Positions 51,576 to 59,968 of a stretch of DNA of 64,000 nt are shown here, piece after piece. Numbering within the stretch: the first letter of the stretch is position 1; each line of letters starts with the position of its first letter. The notes beneath the pieces are model-generated. The model saw only the letters and a program-made list of their open reading frames with translations, ran no database searches and had not been told where the DNA came from. Source of the stretch: Acidobacteriota bacterium (GTDB lineage: Bacteria > Acidobacteriota > Terriglobia > Bryobacterales > Bryobacteraceae); NCBI GenBank assembly GCA_018268935.1, contig JAFDVS010000074.1, forward strand, positions 56,032 to 120,031, in the 5' to 3' direction. Position numbers and translations under genes: made by a program.

Positions 51576-52594
51576 ACAGTCGTTTCCTCGATGCCTGCCG
51601 GCGGCGTCCCACGGACGTCCGGCCGGTATGGTTTATGCGGCAGGCAGGCCGGTACATGAAACAGTACCGCGACATCCGCGCCAAACATAAGATCCTCGAA
51701 ATCTGTAAACGCCCGGATCTCGCCGCCGCGGTCACCCTCCAACCCATTGAAGTGCTCGACGTCGATGCGGCCATCATTTTCGCCGACCTGCTGCTGCCCG
51801 TCGAACCGATGGGTCTCAAGCTCGATTTCGTGTCCGGCGAAGGCCCCGTCATCGACAACCCGGTGCGTACCTCTCACGATGTCGACACGCTCTCCATCTC
51901 CAATACCGACGAACTCGGTTACGTGGGCGAATCCATCCAGATGGTAGTCCGCGCCCTCGGCGGCAAAGTGCCGGTCATCGGCTTCGTCGGCGCACCGTTC
52001 ACCCTCGCCAGCTACATGATCGAAGGCGGCCCCTCGAAAACCTTCCTTCGCACCAAGCAACTCATGTACAAAGATGAGGTGCTGTGGCGGCGGCTGATGG
52101 GCAAGATCGTCGATGTGCTCGGCCCCTTCGCCCTCATGCAAGTGGGTGCGGGCGCCCGCGCCATCCAGGTCTTCGATAGCTGGGTGGGCGCGCTCGGCCC
52201 CGACGACTACGTCCGCTATGTCGCCCCCTACTCCCGCGCCCTCATCGAACGCATCCGCTCCGCTTCGGTCCCCGTGATCCACTTCGGCACCGGCGCGGCC
52301 GGCTTCTTCAAGGAACTGCATGCCGCCGGCGGCGACGTCATGGGCGTCGACTGGCGCATCAACATCGATCAGGCGTGGATGGACATCAGCTATCGTTCCG
52401 CGGTCCAGGGCAACCTCGATCCGGCGGTGCTGTTTGCCCCCCTGCCGGAACTGAAAGCCCGCGTGCACGAACTGTTGAAGCGCACCGGCACGCGGCCCGG
52501 CCACATCTTCAATCTCGGCCACGGGATCCTTCCCGAAACGCCCGTGGACAACGTGAAAGCCGTCGTCCAGATTGTGCGCGACTATAAGCCGTGA
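51572..52594 (+). CDS. hemE: Uroporphyrinogen decarboxylase
   Basis: 340 residues. Removes four acetate carboxyls from uroporphyrinogen III to give coproporphyrinogen III in haem synthesis. Signatures: VWFMRQAGRYMKQYR near the N-terminus, FADLLLPVEPMG with the catalytic Asp, GFVGAPFTLASYMIEGG and FNLGHGILPETP at the C-terminus. The ATG overlaps the apbE stop (ATGA); the ATG at 51557 is possible but less conserved-looking. Coupled to hemY downstream. Confidence 0.95.
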   Translation: MNSRFLDACRRRPTDVRPVWFMRQAGRYMKQYRDIRAKHKILEICKRPDLAAAVTLQPIEVLDVDAAIIFADLLLPVEPMGLKLDFVSGEGPVIDNPVRTSHDVDTLSISNTDELGYVGESIQMVVRALGGKVPVIGFVGAPFTLASYMIEGGPSKTFLRTKQLMYKDEVLWRRLMGKIVDVLGPFALMQVGAGARAIQVFDSWVGALGPDDYVRYVAPYSRALIERIRSASVPVIHFGTGAAGFFKELHAAGGDVMGVDWRINIDQAWMDISYRSAVQGNLDPAVLFAPLPELKARVHELLKRTGTRPGHIFNLGHGILPETPVDNVKAVVQIVRDYKP

Positions 52595-53934
52595 TCGCCA
52601 TCATCGGCGGCGGCATCTCCGGATTGGCCGCCGCCTGGTACCTCTCCAAAGCCGGCACACCGTCCATCCTCATTGACAAAAACCCGCACCTCGGTGGAGT
52701 CATCCAGACATCCTCCTGGGAAGGCTGTGTGCTCGAAGGCGGGCCCGACAGCTTTCTCGCCGTTAAGCCCGAAGCCGCCCAACTCGGCCGCGAACTCGGC
52801 ATGGGCGAAGAGTTGATCGCCTCCAACGACGACCGCCGCCTCACCTACATCTGGAAGAACAAGCGCATGATCACCATGCCCGACGGCATGATGATGATGA
52901 TCCCCACCAAGATCGCGCCCGTAGTGACTACGCCGCTGCTGTCCTGGGGCACCAAGATCCGCATGGGCCTTGAGTACTTCCGCCGTCCGCGCGGGCCCCA
53001 GCCCGAGCGCTCCGTAAGCGACTTCATCAGCGAACACTATGGCCAGGAGACCGTCGATTACCTCGCCGAGCCGCTCCTGTCCGGTGTCTATGGCGGCGAT
53101 CCGCGCGCGCTTAGTGTGAACGCCGTGCTCGGCCGCTTCGTGGACATGGAAACGAAGTACGGCAGCCTCACGCGAGCCGCACTCGAAGCTCGCAAGAAGA
53201 TGCCGCCGTCGAGCGAACCGCTGTTCCGCACTTATAAACACGGCCTCGGCAGTTTCACCGGAGCCCTTGAGCGCGCCATCGCCCCACACACCCGCGTCAT
53301 TCGCGGCGAAGTGGAAGCCATCGAGCCCGGCTGGCGCCTGCGCGTCAACGGCGAATGGATCGCGGCGGACAAGCTCATCATCGCCACCCCCGCCTATTCG
53401 GCCGCAGCGCTTTTGGCGCCCCTCGACACGGAACTGTCGCGCCTTCTCGATACGGTGGACTACTCGTCCTCCTTAACCATCGCCCTTGTCTTCCGTCCCG
53501 GCCGCCTGCCCGATCCATCAGGCTTCGGCTTCCTCGTCCCGAAGAAGGAGCGCCGCACCCTGATGGCCGGCACCTGGGTGCAGAACAAGTTCCCTCACCG
53601 CGCCCCGGACGGCTACGTCATCCTCCGCGGCTTCATCGGCGGCGCCGCCGCCAAGGAGATGATCGATCTCCCCGACGACGTCATTTACGACGCGGTGTAC
53701 CGCGACATCGGCACCATGCTCGGCATCCGTGTGAAAGCCGACCACCAGCGCATCACCCGCTGGCGCCGTTCGATGGCCCAGTACACCATCGGCCACACCC
53801 ATCGCATCGCCCAAGCCGAACAGCGCGTCAAGTCCCTCAACGGCCTCTATCTCGCCGGCAACGCCTATTCCGGCATTGGCATCTCCGACTGCATCCGCAC
53901 CGGCCGCATCGCCGCCGAGAGCTGTCTGCGATAA
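52591..53934 (+). CDS. hemY: Protoporphyrinogen/coproporphyrinogen oxidase (HemY/CgoX type)
   Basis: 447-residue FAD enzyme that oxidises protoporphyrinogen IX or coproporphyrinogen III with oxygen. FAD loop IAIIGGGISGLAAAWYLSKAG is at the very N-terminus; GVIQTSSWEGCVLEGGPDSFL is the substrate-region signature and GLYLAGNAYSGIGISDCIRTGR the C-terminal FAD segment. GTG start overlaps the hemE stop. With hemE it covers two haem-synthesis steps; hemN/hemH are not here. Confidence 0.94.
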   Translation: MIAIIGGGISGLAAAWYLSKAGTPSILIDKNPHLGGVIQTSSWEGCVLEGGPDSFLAVKPEAAQLGRELGMGEELIASNDDRRLTYIWKNKRMITMPDGMMMMIPTKIAPVVTTPLLSWGTKIRMGLEYFRRPRGPQPERSVSDFISEHYGQETVDYLAEPLLSGVYGGDPRALSVNAVLGRFVDMETKYGSLTRAALEARKKMPPSSEPLFRTYKHGLGSFTGALERAIAPHTRVIRGEVEAIEPGWRLRVNGEWIAADKLIIATPAYSAAALLAPLDTELSRLLDTVDYSSSLTIALVFRPGRLPDPSGFGFLVPKKERRTLMAGTWVQNKFPHRAPDGYVILRGFIGGAAAKEMIDLPDDVIYDAVYRDIGTMLGIRVKADHQRITRWRRSMAQYTIGHTHRIAQAEQRVKSLNGLYLAGNAYSGIGISDCIRTGRIAAESCLR

Positions 53935-53947
53935 GATCAGAATTGCC

Positions 53948-54253
53948 ATGGCACAGTTGCCGATTCCTGTCGAGACCGAGAGAATTCGAGAATTCTGCCA
54001 TAAACACAGTATCCGCAAGCTTTCTTTCTTCGGGTCGATCCTCACCAGCCGATTCCAGCCCCAAAGCGATGTGGATGTCCTGGTTGAATTCGCACCTGGC
54101 CGAACACCCGGATTCATCCGGCTCGCCGGGATGGAACGGGAACTCTCGGCTATCCTGGGGCGCAAAGCGGACATTCGGACCGCCGAAGACTTGAGCCGTC
54201 ACTTCCGTGAGGACATCGTAGCTTCGGCCGCGGTTCAGTATGAATCCGTCTGA
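53948..54253 (+). CDS. MNT nucleotidyltransferase antitoxin (MntA-like)
   Basis: 101 residues of the minimal nucleotidyltransferase fold. LSFFGSILTSRFQPQSDVDVLVEF holds the GS motif and the paired Asp41/Asp43 that bind magnesium and nucleotide; the C-terminus DIRTAEDLSRHFREDIV is typical. In HEPN/MNT pairs it AMPylates the HEPN RNase toxin and silences it. Start ATG 53948 is 13 bases after hemY. It overlaps by 14 bases the start of the decayed HEPN partner. The gene itself looks intact. Confidence 0.85.
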   Translation: MAQLPIPVETERIREFCHKHSIRKLSFFGSILTSRFQPQSDVDVLVEFAPGRTPGFIRLAGMERELSAILGRKADIRTAEDLSRHFREDIVASAAVQYESV

Positions 54254-54480
54254 TCGCATACGTATCATCCACATCCTGGAGGCCTGCCGCGTCCGAGGAA
54301 CTGCGGCAACAAGCACCGGACGTCCCGTGGGCCAACATTGTGGCGATGCGAAACAGACTCATTCATGCGTACTTTGACGTGAACCTCGGCTTTGTTTGGA
54401 GCACCGTCACCCAGGATTTGCCGGATCTGATCCTGGCGCTGGAACGGGTTCTCAATCAGATCGAGTCAGAAACGGCCTGA
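54240..54480 (+). pseudogene. Decayed HEPN toxin gene (HepT/DUF86)
   Basis: From ATG 54240 the frame gives MNPSDRIRIIHILEACR, a normal HepT beginning, then nonsense. In a frame shifted by one, from about 54289 to the TGA at 54480, the C-terminal half of HepT appears: ASEELRQQAPDVPWANIVAMRN then LIHAYFDVN and WSTVTQDLPDLILALERVL. The R-x4-H motif (RNRLIH) is in that half. About 50 residues between the two parts are missing, so an internal deletion with frameshift removed the middle helices. The overlapping MNT antitoxin remains intact, the usual order of decay. Confidence 0.75.
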
Positions 54481-54524
54481 TAAGAGTTACTCTCCTCTCC
54501 CCCCGCCTGCTATGATTGTGAGTT

Positions 54525-54631
54525 GTCAGGCTCCGGGCTCCGTGCAATGGGCGGCTGCAAACCCCGCCAGGTCCGGAAGGAAGCAACGGTAGTGGCTTAG
54601 CTTGTGTGCCGCGGATCACCCGGGGTCTGGC
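54525..54631 (+). ncRNA. ffs: Small signal recognition particle RNA (4.5S/SRP)
   Basis: The universally conserved apical domain is present: GCCAGGTCCGGAAGGAAGCA, containing the GGAAGG-type tetraloop region that binds Ffh. The 5' end GTCAGGCTCCGGG pairs over 13 positions with the 3' CCCGGGGTCTGGC (G-U pairs allowed), closing a single long hairpin of about 107 nt with no Alu domain. It is transcribed toward dnaX, whose ATG is 17 bases past the 3' end, the same order as in Bacillus and many other bacteria. Confidence 0.93.
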
Positions 54632-54647
54632 ATTCGCTCCCCCTCAC

Positions 54648-56285
54648 ATGTATCAGGTCATCGCCCGTAAATACAGGCCTAAATCCTTTGCCGAGCTGAT
54701 CGGGCAGGAGCACGTTCGCACCACGCTGGAAAACGCCCTTTCGCAGAACCGCATCGCGCACGGCTACATCCTTTCCGGACAGCGCGGAACCGGTAAAACT
54801 ACCGTCGCCCGCATCGTCGCCCGCTGCCTCAATTGCGAGCAAGGCCCCACCATTTCCCCCTGTGGCACATGTGCCAGTTGCCGCGATATCTCGGGCGGCA
54901 ACCCCATCGACGTCATCGAAATCGACGCCGCCTCCAACCGCGGCATCAACGAGATGCGCGAACTGAGAGAAAGCGTCCGCTTCCGCCCGGCCCGCGACCG
55001 CTACAAGATCTTCATCATCGACGAAGCGCACCAGATCACCAACGAAGCGTTTAACGCTCTTCTGAAGACTCTGGAAGAGCCCCCCGAGTGGGTGGTCTTC
55101 ATCCTCTGCACCACCGAGTCGCACAAGATCCCCAACACCATCGCCTCGCGCTGCCAGCAGTTCAGCTTCCGCTCCGTGGACTACACCCAACTGCTGGAGC
55201 ACATCCGCCGCATCTGCGAGAAAGAGAACATCACCGCCGAGGAAGAAGCGCTCTCCGTGCTCACGCTGGCCGGCGAAGGCAGCGTACGCGATTCGCTCTC
55301 CGCCCTCGATCAGGCCATTGCCTGTTGCGGCGACAATCTGCAGGCCACCGAAGTGCGCCGCCTGCTCGGCCGATTCTCGATGGCGACGCTCGAACTCGTG
55401 ACCAACGCGCTGCTGGAACTGAACAGCACGCGAATGCTCGAAATCGTGCAGGAACTAGAGCATACGGGGCAGAACCTGCAGCACTTCTGCCGCGAGTTGT
55501 GCCGCTTCTTCCGCAACCTGCTGGTCGCCCGCATCAGCGGCGCGGATACTCGGCTGATCGCTGCTTCGGCCAACGAGCGCACGCGCCTGGAGCAGCTCGC
55601 TGCCAAGTTCTCCGAAGAAGATCTCACTCGCTATCTGAACCTTATCCTGGAGCTGTTTCAAGGCCTGCAAACCTCGCTGCAACCGCGCATGCACCTGGAA
55701 CTCGGCTTAGTGAAACTGGTGCATGCCGGACGGCTCCAATCGGTGGAAGAACTGATCGCCCAACTGCGCGGCGGCAGCGCGCCGGCACCGCCACCGGCTC
55801 CCGTTCCCACGGCATCCACGCCTCGCGCGACACCGGCCCCGGCTCGGTTCACTGCACCGGCTGCCCCCAAGGCGCCGCCCCCTGCACCTCCGCCTGCCTC
55901 GGCTTCATCCGGCGACCTCCGCTCCCGCCTGCTCGAATGGCTCAACGACCGCGGCCAGACCTTCATCGCCGACGCCGTGGAGCACTCCATGGTCAGCGAA
56001 GGCAAAGGCGAAGTGGAGTTCGTCACCACCAAAGAATTCAAGATGTCCGTGCAGAACAAGGACATGCAAAAAGCGGTGGACGCGGTGCTGGGACGCGCCA
56101 CCAAGATCAAGCTCACGCTCACCGATCAGGCGCCCGTAGTGGCTCCTTCCGGCGGCGTTGATCGCCGCGCGCAGGAAGACGAAGCCACCACACGCGCTCT
56201 CAGTAACCCCGAAGTGCAGCGCTACCGCGACCTTTTTCCGGGCAGCGAAGTGCGCGCCGTTCGCAATCTCAAGGAGTCACAATGA
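54648..56285 (+). CDS. dnaX: DNA polymerase III subunit gamma/tau
   Basis: 545 residues; clamp-loader ATPase. Walker A GQRGTGKT at 44-51, zinc-binding Cys60, Cys63, Cys72, Cys75 and Cys78, Walker B DEAH at 125-128, and SRC sensor segment IASRCQQFSF. After domain III a proline/alanine-rich linker (residues about 375-425) leads to the tau C-terminal domain (VEFVTTKEFKMSVQN). No slippery A-run is visible, so a frameshifted gamma form is not supported. ATG 54648 chosen because MYQVIARKYRP is the conserved start. Overlaps ybaB by 4 bases. Confidence 0.95.
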   Translation: MYQVIARKYRPKSFAELIGQEHVRTTLENALSQNRIAHGYILSGQRGTGKTTVARIVARCLNCEQGPTISPCGTCASCRDISGGNPIDVIEIDAASNRGINEMRELRESVRFRPARDRYKIFIIDEAHQITNEAFNALLKTLEEPPEWVVFILCTTESHKIPNTIASRCQQFSFRSVDYTQLLEHIRRICEKENITAEEEALSVLTLAGEGSVRDSLSALDQAIACCGDNLQATEVRRLLGRFSMATLELVTNALLELNSTRMLEIVQELEHTGQNLQHFCRELCRFFRNLLVARISGADTRLIAASANERTRLEQLAAKFSEEDLTRYLNLILELFQGLQTSLQPRMHLELGLVKLVHAGRLQSVEELIAQLRGGSAPAPPPAPVPTASTPRATPAPARFTAPAAPKAPPPAPPPASASSGDLRSRLLEWLNDRGQTFIADAVEHSMVSEGKGEVEFVTTKEFKMSVQNKDMQKAVDAVLGRATKIKLTLTDQAPVVAPSGGVDRRAQEDEATTRALSNPEVQRYRDLFPGSEVRAVRNLKESQ

Positions 56286-56596
56286 AGCTACCCGGCGGTA
56301 TGAACATGCAGGCTGCGATGAAACAGGCGCAGGCCATGCAGGCGAAAATGCAGGAAGAGATCGCCAAGATCCGCGTCGAAGCCACCACCGGCGGCGGCAT
56401 GGTTGCCGTCGGCATGGACGGGCAGAAGAACGTCATCAGCGTCAAGATCGACAAGGAAGTCGCGGGCGATGTGGAGATGCTCCAGGACCTCGTCATGGCC
56501 GCCTGCAACGAAGCAGTGCGCCTCGTCGACCAGCAAGTGCAGTCCAAGATGGGCGGCATGCTCGGCGGGATGGGCCTTCCTCCCGGCCTCTTCTAA
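56282..56596 (+). CDS. ybaB: YbaB/EbfC nucleoid-associated protein
   Basis: 104-residue DNA-binding protein that forms tweezer-like dimers on DNA. Family pattern: KQAQAMQAKMQEEIAKI, VEATTGGGMVAVGMDGQ and VEMLQDLVMAACNEAV. A methionine-rich beginning and a glycine-rich MGGMLGGMGLPPGLF end are typical. Its ATG overlaps the dnaX stop and recR begins 9 bases later, the widespread dnaX-ybaB-recR operon. Confidence 0.95.
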   Translation: MKLPGGMNMQAAMKQAQAMQAKMQEEIAKIRVEATTGGGMVAVGMDGQKNVISVKIDKEVAGDVEMLQDLVMAACNEAVRLVDQQVQSKMGGMLGGMGLPPGLF

Positions 56597-56605
56597 GAGC
56601 GCCTT

Positions 56606-57205
56606 ATGCCCGACTTTGCCGAACCGCTTGCCCGTCTGATTCAGGAAGTACGCCGTCTGCCTGGCGTCGGCCAGAAGTCGGCGCAGCGCATCGCCTTCCA
56701 TCTGCTGCGCGCCTCGCGCGAAGACGCCGAGCGGCTGGCGAACGCCGTCCTCGACGTCAAAGACAAGCTGCGGCTGTGCTCCATCTGCAACAACATCAGC
56801 GACAGTGAGCAGTGCCTCTACTGCCGCGACGAGTCGCGCGATCACGGCGTGATCTGTGTCATCGAAGAGCCGCCCAACATCCTGCCGATCGAAGTGACGC
56901 GGCAGTTCAACGGCGTCTACCACGTGCTCCACGGGGCCATCAGCCCTCTGCGCGGAGTGGGCCCCGAGCAGCTTCGCATCAAGAGCCTGCTGGTGCGCCT
57001 GCAGACTGGCGAAGTGAACGAGGTGATCCTTGCCACCAATCCCACAGTGGAAGGCGAAGCCACGGCAGTCTATCTCTCCCGGCTGCTAAAGCCGCTGGGA
57101 GTGAAGACGACGCGCATCGCCATGGGCCTGCCCGTCGGCAGCGACCTCGAATTCGCCGATGAAGTGACAATGACCAAGTCCCTCGAAAACCGCCGCGAGA
57201 TGTAG
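56606..57205 (+). CDS. recR: Recombination protein RecR
   Basis: 199 residues. Forms rings with RecO to load RecA at gaps. N-terminal helix-hairpin-helix LPGVGQKSAQRIAFHLL, C4 zinc finger CSICNNISDSEQCLYC, Toprim domain (GVICVIEEPPNI to ATNPTVEGEATAVYLSRLL) and the Walker-like C-terminus GLPVGSDLEFADEVT. Length is standard. Third gene after the SRP RNA. Confidence 0.95.
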   Translation: MPDFAEPLARLIQEVRRLPGVGQKSAQRIAFHLLRASREDAERLANAVLDVKDKLRLCSICNNISDSEQCLYCRDESRDHGVICVIEEPPNILPIEVTRQFNGVYHVLHGAISPLRGVGPEQLRIKSLLVRLQTGEVNEVILATNPTVEGEATAVYLSRLLKPLGVKTTRIAMGLPVGSDLEFADEVTMTKSLENRREM

Positions 57206-57227
57206 CTGCGCTATTCTGAAGTCGCAA

Positions 57228-59777
57228 GTGCTGTTCCTGCTGTTTCTGCTGGCGATTGGATCCTGCCCGGCGCAGGCGCCTGTTCCGGGCCGCGGGTTGC
57301 GTCTACAACCCTTCGATCCCCTCCCTGGCCTCTATATCACCGCCATCAACAGCAACGGCGATATCGCCGGGTATCACGTACTCTACGGCGCCGTGTCGCT
57401 GAAATCCGGCGGCGCCATGCAGGTATTGGGATTCGACGGCCGGGTGAGCGCTTTGAACGACCACGGGCAGATGCTGGTCAACGGCGATAACCAGGTGTTT
57501 CTCCGCCAGCCCGACGGCACGATGGAGCCCCGGACGATCGAGGGCGGGAAGTCTGTGGTTGGCTATGGCATCAACAATCTGGGTGAGATTGTTGGCTCAG
57601 CAGATCTCGAAGCCGTGGCGTGGGATGCCAGTGGAGCGGCCCGCAGGATCTCAATTCCGAGGTGTGGGAGCTTCTTCGGAACTCCACGCAACAGCGCAGT
57701 AGCGATCAACGACAACGGGGAGATGATCGTGGAGACCCAGTGCCCAGCCGGCAGTTTCCGTTTCTATCGCCGGGCAGCGAATGGCGAGCTCCGATACCCC
57801 CGAAGCACCAAGTTCGGTATCGGCCGCGCCGGGCTGAGCAATCACGGAGACCTGTTTTACAGTTACTCGGATGCGTATGGGGGACACACGTACCTCCTGG
57901 ACGCCGCGGACCGAACGCTGTACTACGCCAGCCGCTCTTATTCCCCCTTCAATGACAGGAGTGAGAACCTCGACCGTACCTCCCTGCTCGCGATGAGCCT
58001 GGAAGGAACCCGGCTCGCCGGCGCCGGTTTTCTGGCCGCTCCCTGCCCCGCGATGGTGCGGTCTCGGGCCATGTATGCCCCGCTTACAGGCGCCGTTGCT
58101 ATCGACGTCTCCGCCGGCGAAGACTGCCATTGGTATGCGTGGCAAACCTATCGGGGAACAGAATCCGTCACGCTGCCGGTAACCGGCAACGTCGGGTCAG
58201 AGCCGCAGGCATCGGCTGCCGGTGTGGACATACCGATTCCGGCAGCGGGTTCGTGCCAATATGCCTCTCCCGGCGGGCAGTTGAAGGCTCCGGTCGAAGG
58301 AGCCGAGTTCTCTGTCCCGGTGCAAACAGCGCCTGGCTGCGTGTGGACCATTGGCGTGAGTCCTGGAATCACCGCCAAGCCGATGTCCGGAAGCGGCCCT
58401 GGTGAGGTGACGGTCACGGTCGCGCCGAGCCAGGCGTTCGCGGACCAATGGAAATCGATCTCCATCGCCGGTATCCGTCGCGACATCAACATCGAAGGAT
58501 GGAGGTGCTTCTACGATGTGGACGCTCTCCTGCCCTTCGCCGCCGGTTCCACTACGGGTCACGTTACGGTGTCGACGCCCTCAGCCTGCCGCTGGTCCCT
58601 CTTCTCCGTCGCTCCGTGGATCCACACCAGCCGGCTTTCCTTCGACCCGGTCTTCCGTCTTGATCCAAACCTATCCAATTCGCCACGAACCGCGGAGCTA
58701 TGGGTTGGCAGCAAGATCATCACTGTGACCCAGCAGGCGGCGTTGCCCGGCGCGCCTCTCCTTGTGGAGCCGAACAACGGAAGCGGTCCCAGCGCTGTCT
58801 TCCGTTTCACCTTTGCAGAGGGTGAAAGCCCTGTGGCTCTCATCCGCGTCGGTGCCGACTGCCTGCTGAACTATGACCGCGTCACTGGCGCCTTCACGCC
58901 CACTGGCGATGCTTGCCGTTGGAACTCCACAGAGGCCAAGACAATGGCCGGGCTCCTGACAATCACAGCCAGCGTGGACTTCGCCTCGCGGGGCCGGCTA
59001 CCGATTATGGCCGGCGATCACACCCTCGGCGTCTTCACCGCCACGGATTCCTTCCCCGAAGTACCCGCGCCCATTGAGCCAGCAGAGAACATCGGCTGGC
59101 TGCCACCGGCGCATTTCCAACTCAACCGCACCGCCGGGTCGGGCGGCCTGTTCCGCTTCGTGTTCAGTGCACAACAACGGGTGGCGCAGTCGAATATTGG
59201 CAGTTGCTCCTTTGTGCTGGACGCCGCGCAAGGGACGCTCCAACTGTATGGTGGCCAGCAAGGGAGGATCGGAGCGAACGCTCAGATCGAGAACGACAGG
59301 TGTGTCATCGATCTGGAGAAGTCGCGACTCTCGCCGGGCTCAGCGAAGCATGTTCTCGACCTGCCGATTCAATTCCGCTCCACTTCCACCGGCGACTACA
59401 TCACTGGCACCCAGTTCTCGCTGCCGAGTGATCCGAGCCCTGGCTGGTATCTTTCCGGGGAGTTCACCGTTCTTCCCGCGGTGGCGCCACCCACGGGATT
59501 CTACATGGACGGGCTTCTGCGCGTGGGCTTCCCATCGCGCGTGCCGGTGGATCGCGCCCGAGTGGTGATCGGCGCATGCTCGGTGGAGTATGTCGGGCCC
59601 GGCGTATTCCAGGCAAAAGGCTGCGAATTGGCAGACAGCGAATCGCATGTCATCGGCAACGACCTGATCCTGCTGCTGCGATTCAAGACACCCGTGAGCG
59701 GTGCGCTCTCCGCTGAGCAGACTCCACATGGTGGCATCGCCAGCGGGCTGTTCCCACTTGGCTCTACAGCTAACTGA
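57228..59777 (+). CDS. Large secreted protein with HAF-type repeats and BACON/Ig-like domains
   Basis: 849 residues. Signal peptide LFLLFLLAIGSCPAQ. The first third has HAF-type repeats, such as GYGINNLGEIVGSA, VSALNDHGQMLVNG and AVAINDNGEMIVETQ, expected to build a beta-propeller. Later come beta-sandwich domains with paired cysteines (GSCQYASPGG, GCVWTIGVSPGITAKP, SACRWSLFSVAPWI) that resemble BACON modules, and cysteine-bridged repeats toward the end. The start is a GTG 22 bases after recR; upstream codons are not better. Probably a cell-surface or secreted adhesive protein. No enzyme motif visible. Confidence 0.75.
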   Translation: MLFLLFLLAIGSCPAQAPVPGRGLRLQPFDPLPGLYITAINSNGDIAGYHVLYGAVSLKSGGAMQVLGFDGRVSALNDHGQMLVNGDNQVFLRQPDGTMEPRTIEGGKSVVGYGINNLGEIVGSADLEAVAWDASGAARRISIPRCGSFFGTPRNSAVAINDNGEMIVETQCPAGSFRFYRRAANGELRYPRSTKFGIGRAGLSNHGDLFYSYSDAYGGHTYLLDAADRTLYYASRSYSPFNDRSENLDRTSLLAMSLEGTRLAGAGFLAAPCPAMVRSRAMYAPLTGAVAIDVSAGEDCHWYAWQTYRGTESVTLPVTGNVGSEPQASAAGVDIPIPAAGSCQYASPGGQLKAPVEGAEFSVPVQTAPGCVWTIGVSPGITAKPMSGSGPGEVTVTVAPSQAFADQWKSISIAGIRRDINIEGWRCFYDVDALLPFAAGSTTGHVTVSTPSACRWSLFSVAPWIHTSRLSFDPVFRLDPNLSNSPRTAELWVGSKIITVTQQAALPGAPLLVEPNNGSGPSAVFRFTFAEGESPVALIRVGADCLLNYDRVTGAFTPTGDACRWNSTEAKTMAGLLTITASVDFASRGRLPIMAGDHTLGVFTATDSFPEVPAPIEPAENIGWLPPAHFQLNRTAGSGGLFRFVFSAQQRVAQSNIGSCSFVLDAAQGTLQLYGGQQGRIGANAQIENDRCVIDLEKSRLSPGSAKHVLDLPIQFRSTSTGDYITGTQFSLPSDPSPGWYLSGEFTVLPAVAPPTGFYMDGLLRVGFPSRVPVDRARVVIGACSVEYVGPGVFQAKGCELADSESHVIGNDLILLLRFKTPVSGALSAEQTPHGGIASGLFPLGSTAN

Positions 59778-59842
59778 AGCGAGGAAATTTTGCGGCCTTC
59801 GAAAGTCACGGTCGTGGCCGTTGTTGCTTGTCGGAAGTGGTT

Positions 59843-59873
59843 GACCGACTCCCTGACGGTCGCGGCTCAGAAA
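59843..59873 (-). repeat. Dispersed short repeat, copy 3
   Basis: Plus-strand gaccgactccctgacggtcg then cggctcagaa, matching the reverse complement of copy 1 and the minus-strand form of copy 2 in almost every position from ctgacg to cagaa. It is in the 191-base gap between the secreted HAF protein and the protease, outside both genes. Confidence 0.65.
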
Positions 59874-59913
59874 CCGAATAGCGCTCGTAAGGATACCACG
59901 GGGCTCCAAATGA

Positions 59914-59948
59914 AACCGCGGCGTGAGCTCTTCACTCGCGCCGCGGTT
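59914..59948 (-). terminator. Strong hairpin downstream of the DegP-like gene, likely terminator
   Basis: Perfect 10-base arms aaccgcggcg and cgccgcggtt, extended by four more pairs (one G-U) around a 7-base loop. On the minus strand the stem begins 21 bases after the protease stop and is followed by TCATTTGG, a weak T-stretch. It could also serve the plus-strand gene ending at 59777. Confidence 0.55.
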
Positions 59949-59968
59949 GGTCGTCGGGGGTCAGTGTG

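Noticed and set aside
54240..54372. The stop in the first HEPN frame as another selenocysteine
   Set aside because: The sequence before the stop is already out of the family frame, no Cys is expected there, and a frameshift with deletion explains it.
55770..55905. Proline/alanine-rich low-complexity stretch as a DNA repeat
   Set aside because: It is the flexible linker before the DnaX C-terminal domain; base-level repeats are imperfect.
54648..56285. Programmed frameshift making a short gamma form of dnaX
   Set aside because: No A-rich slippery heptamer is visible before the linker region.
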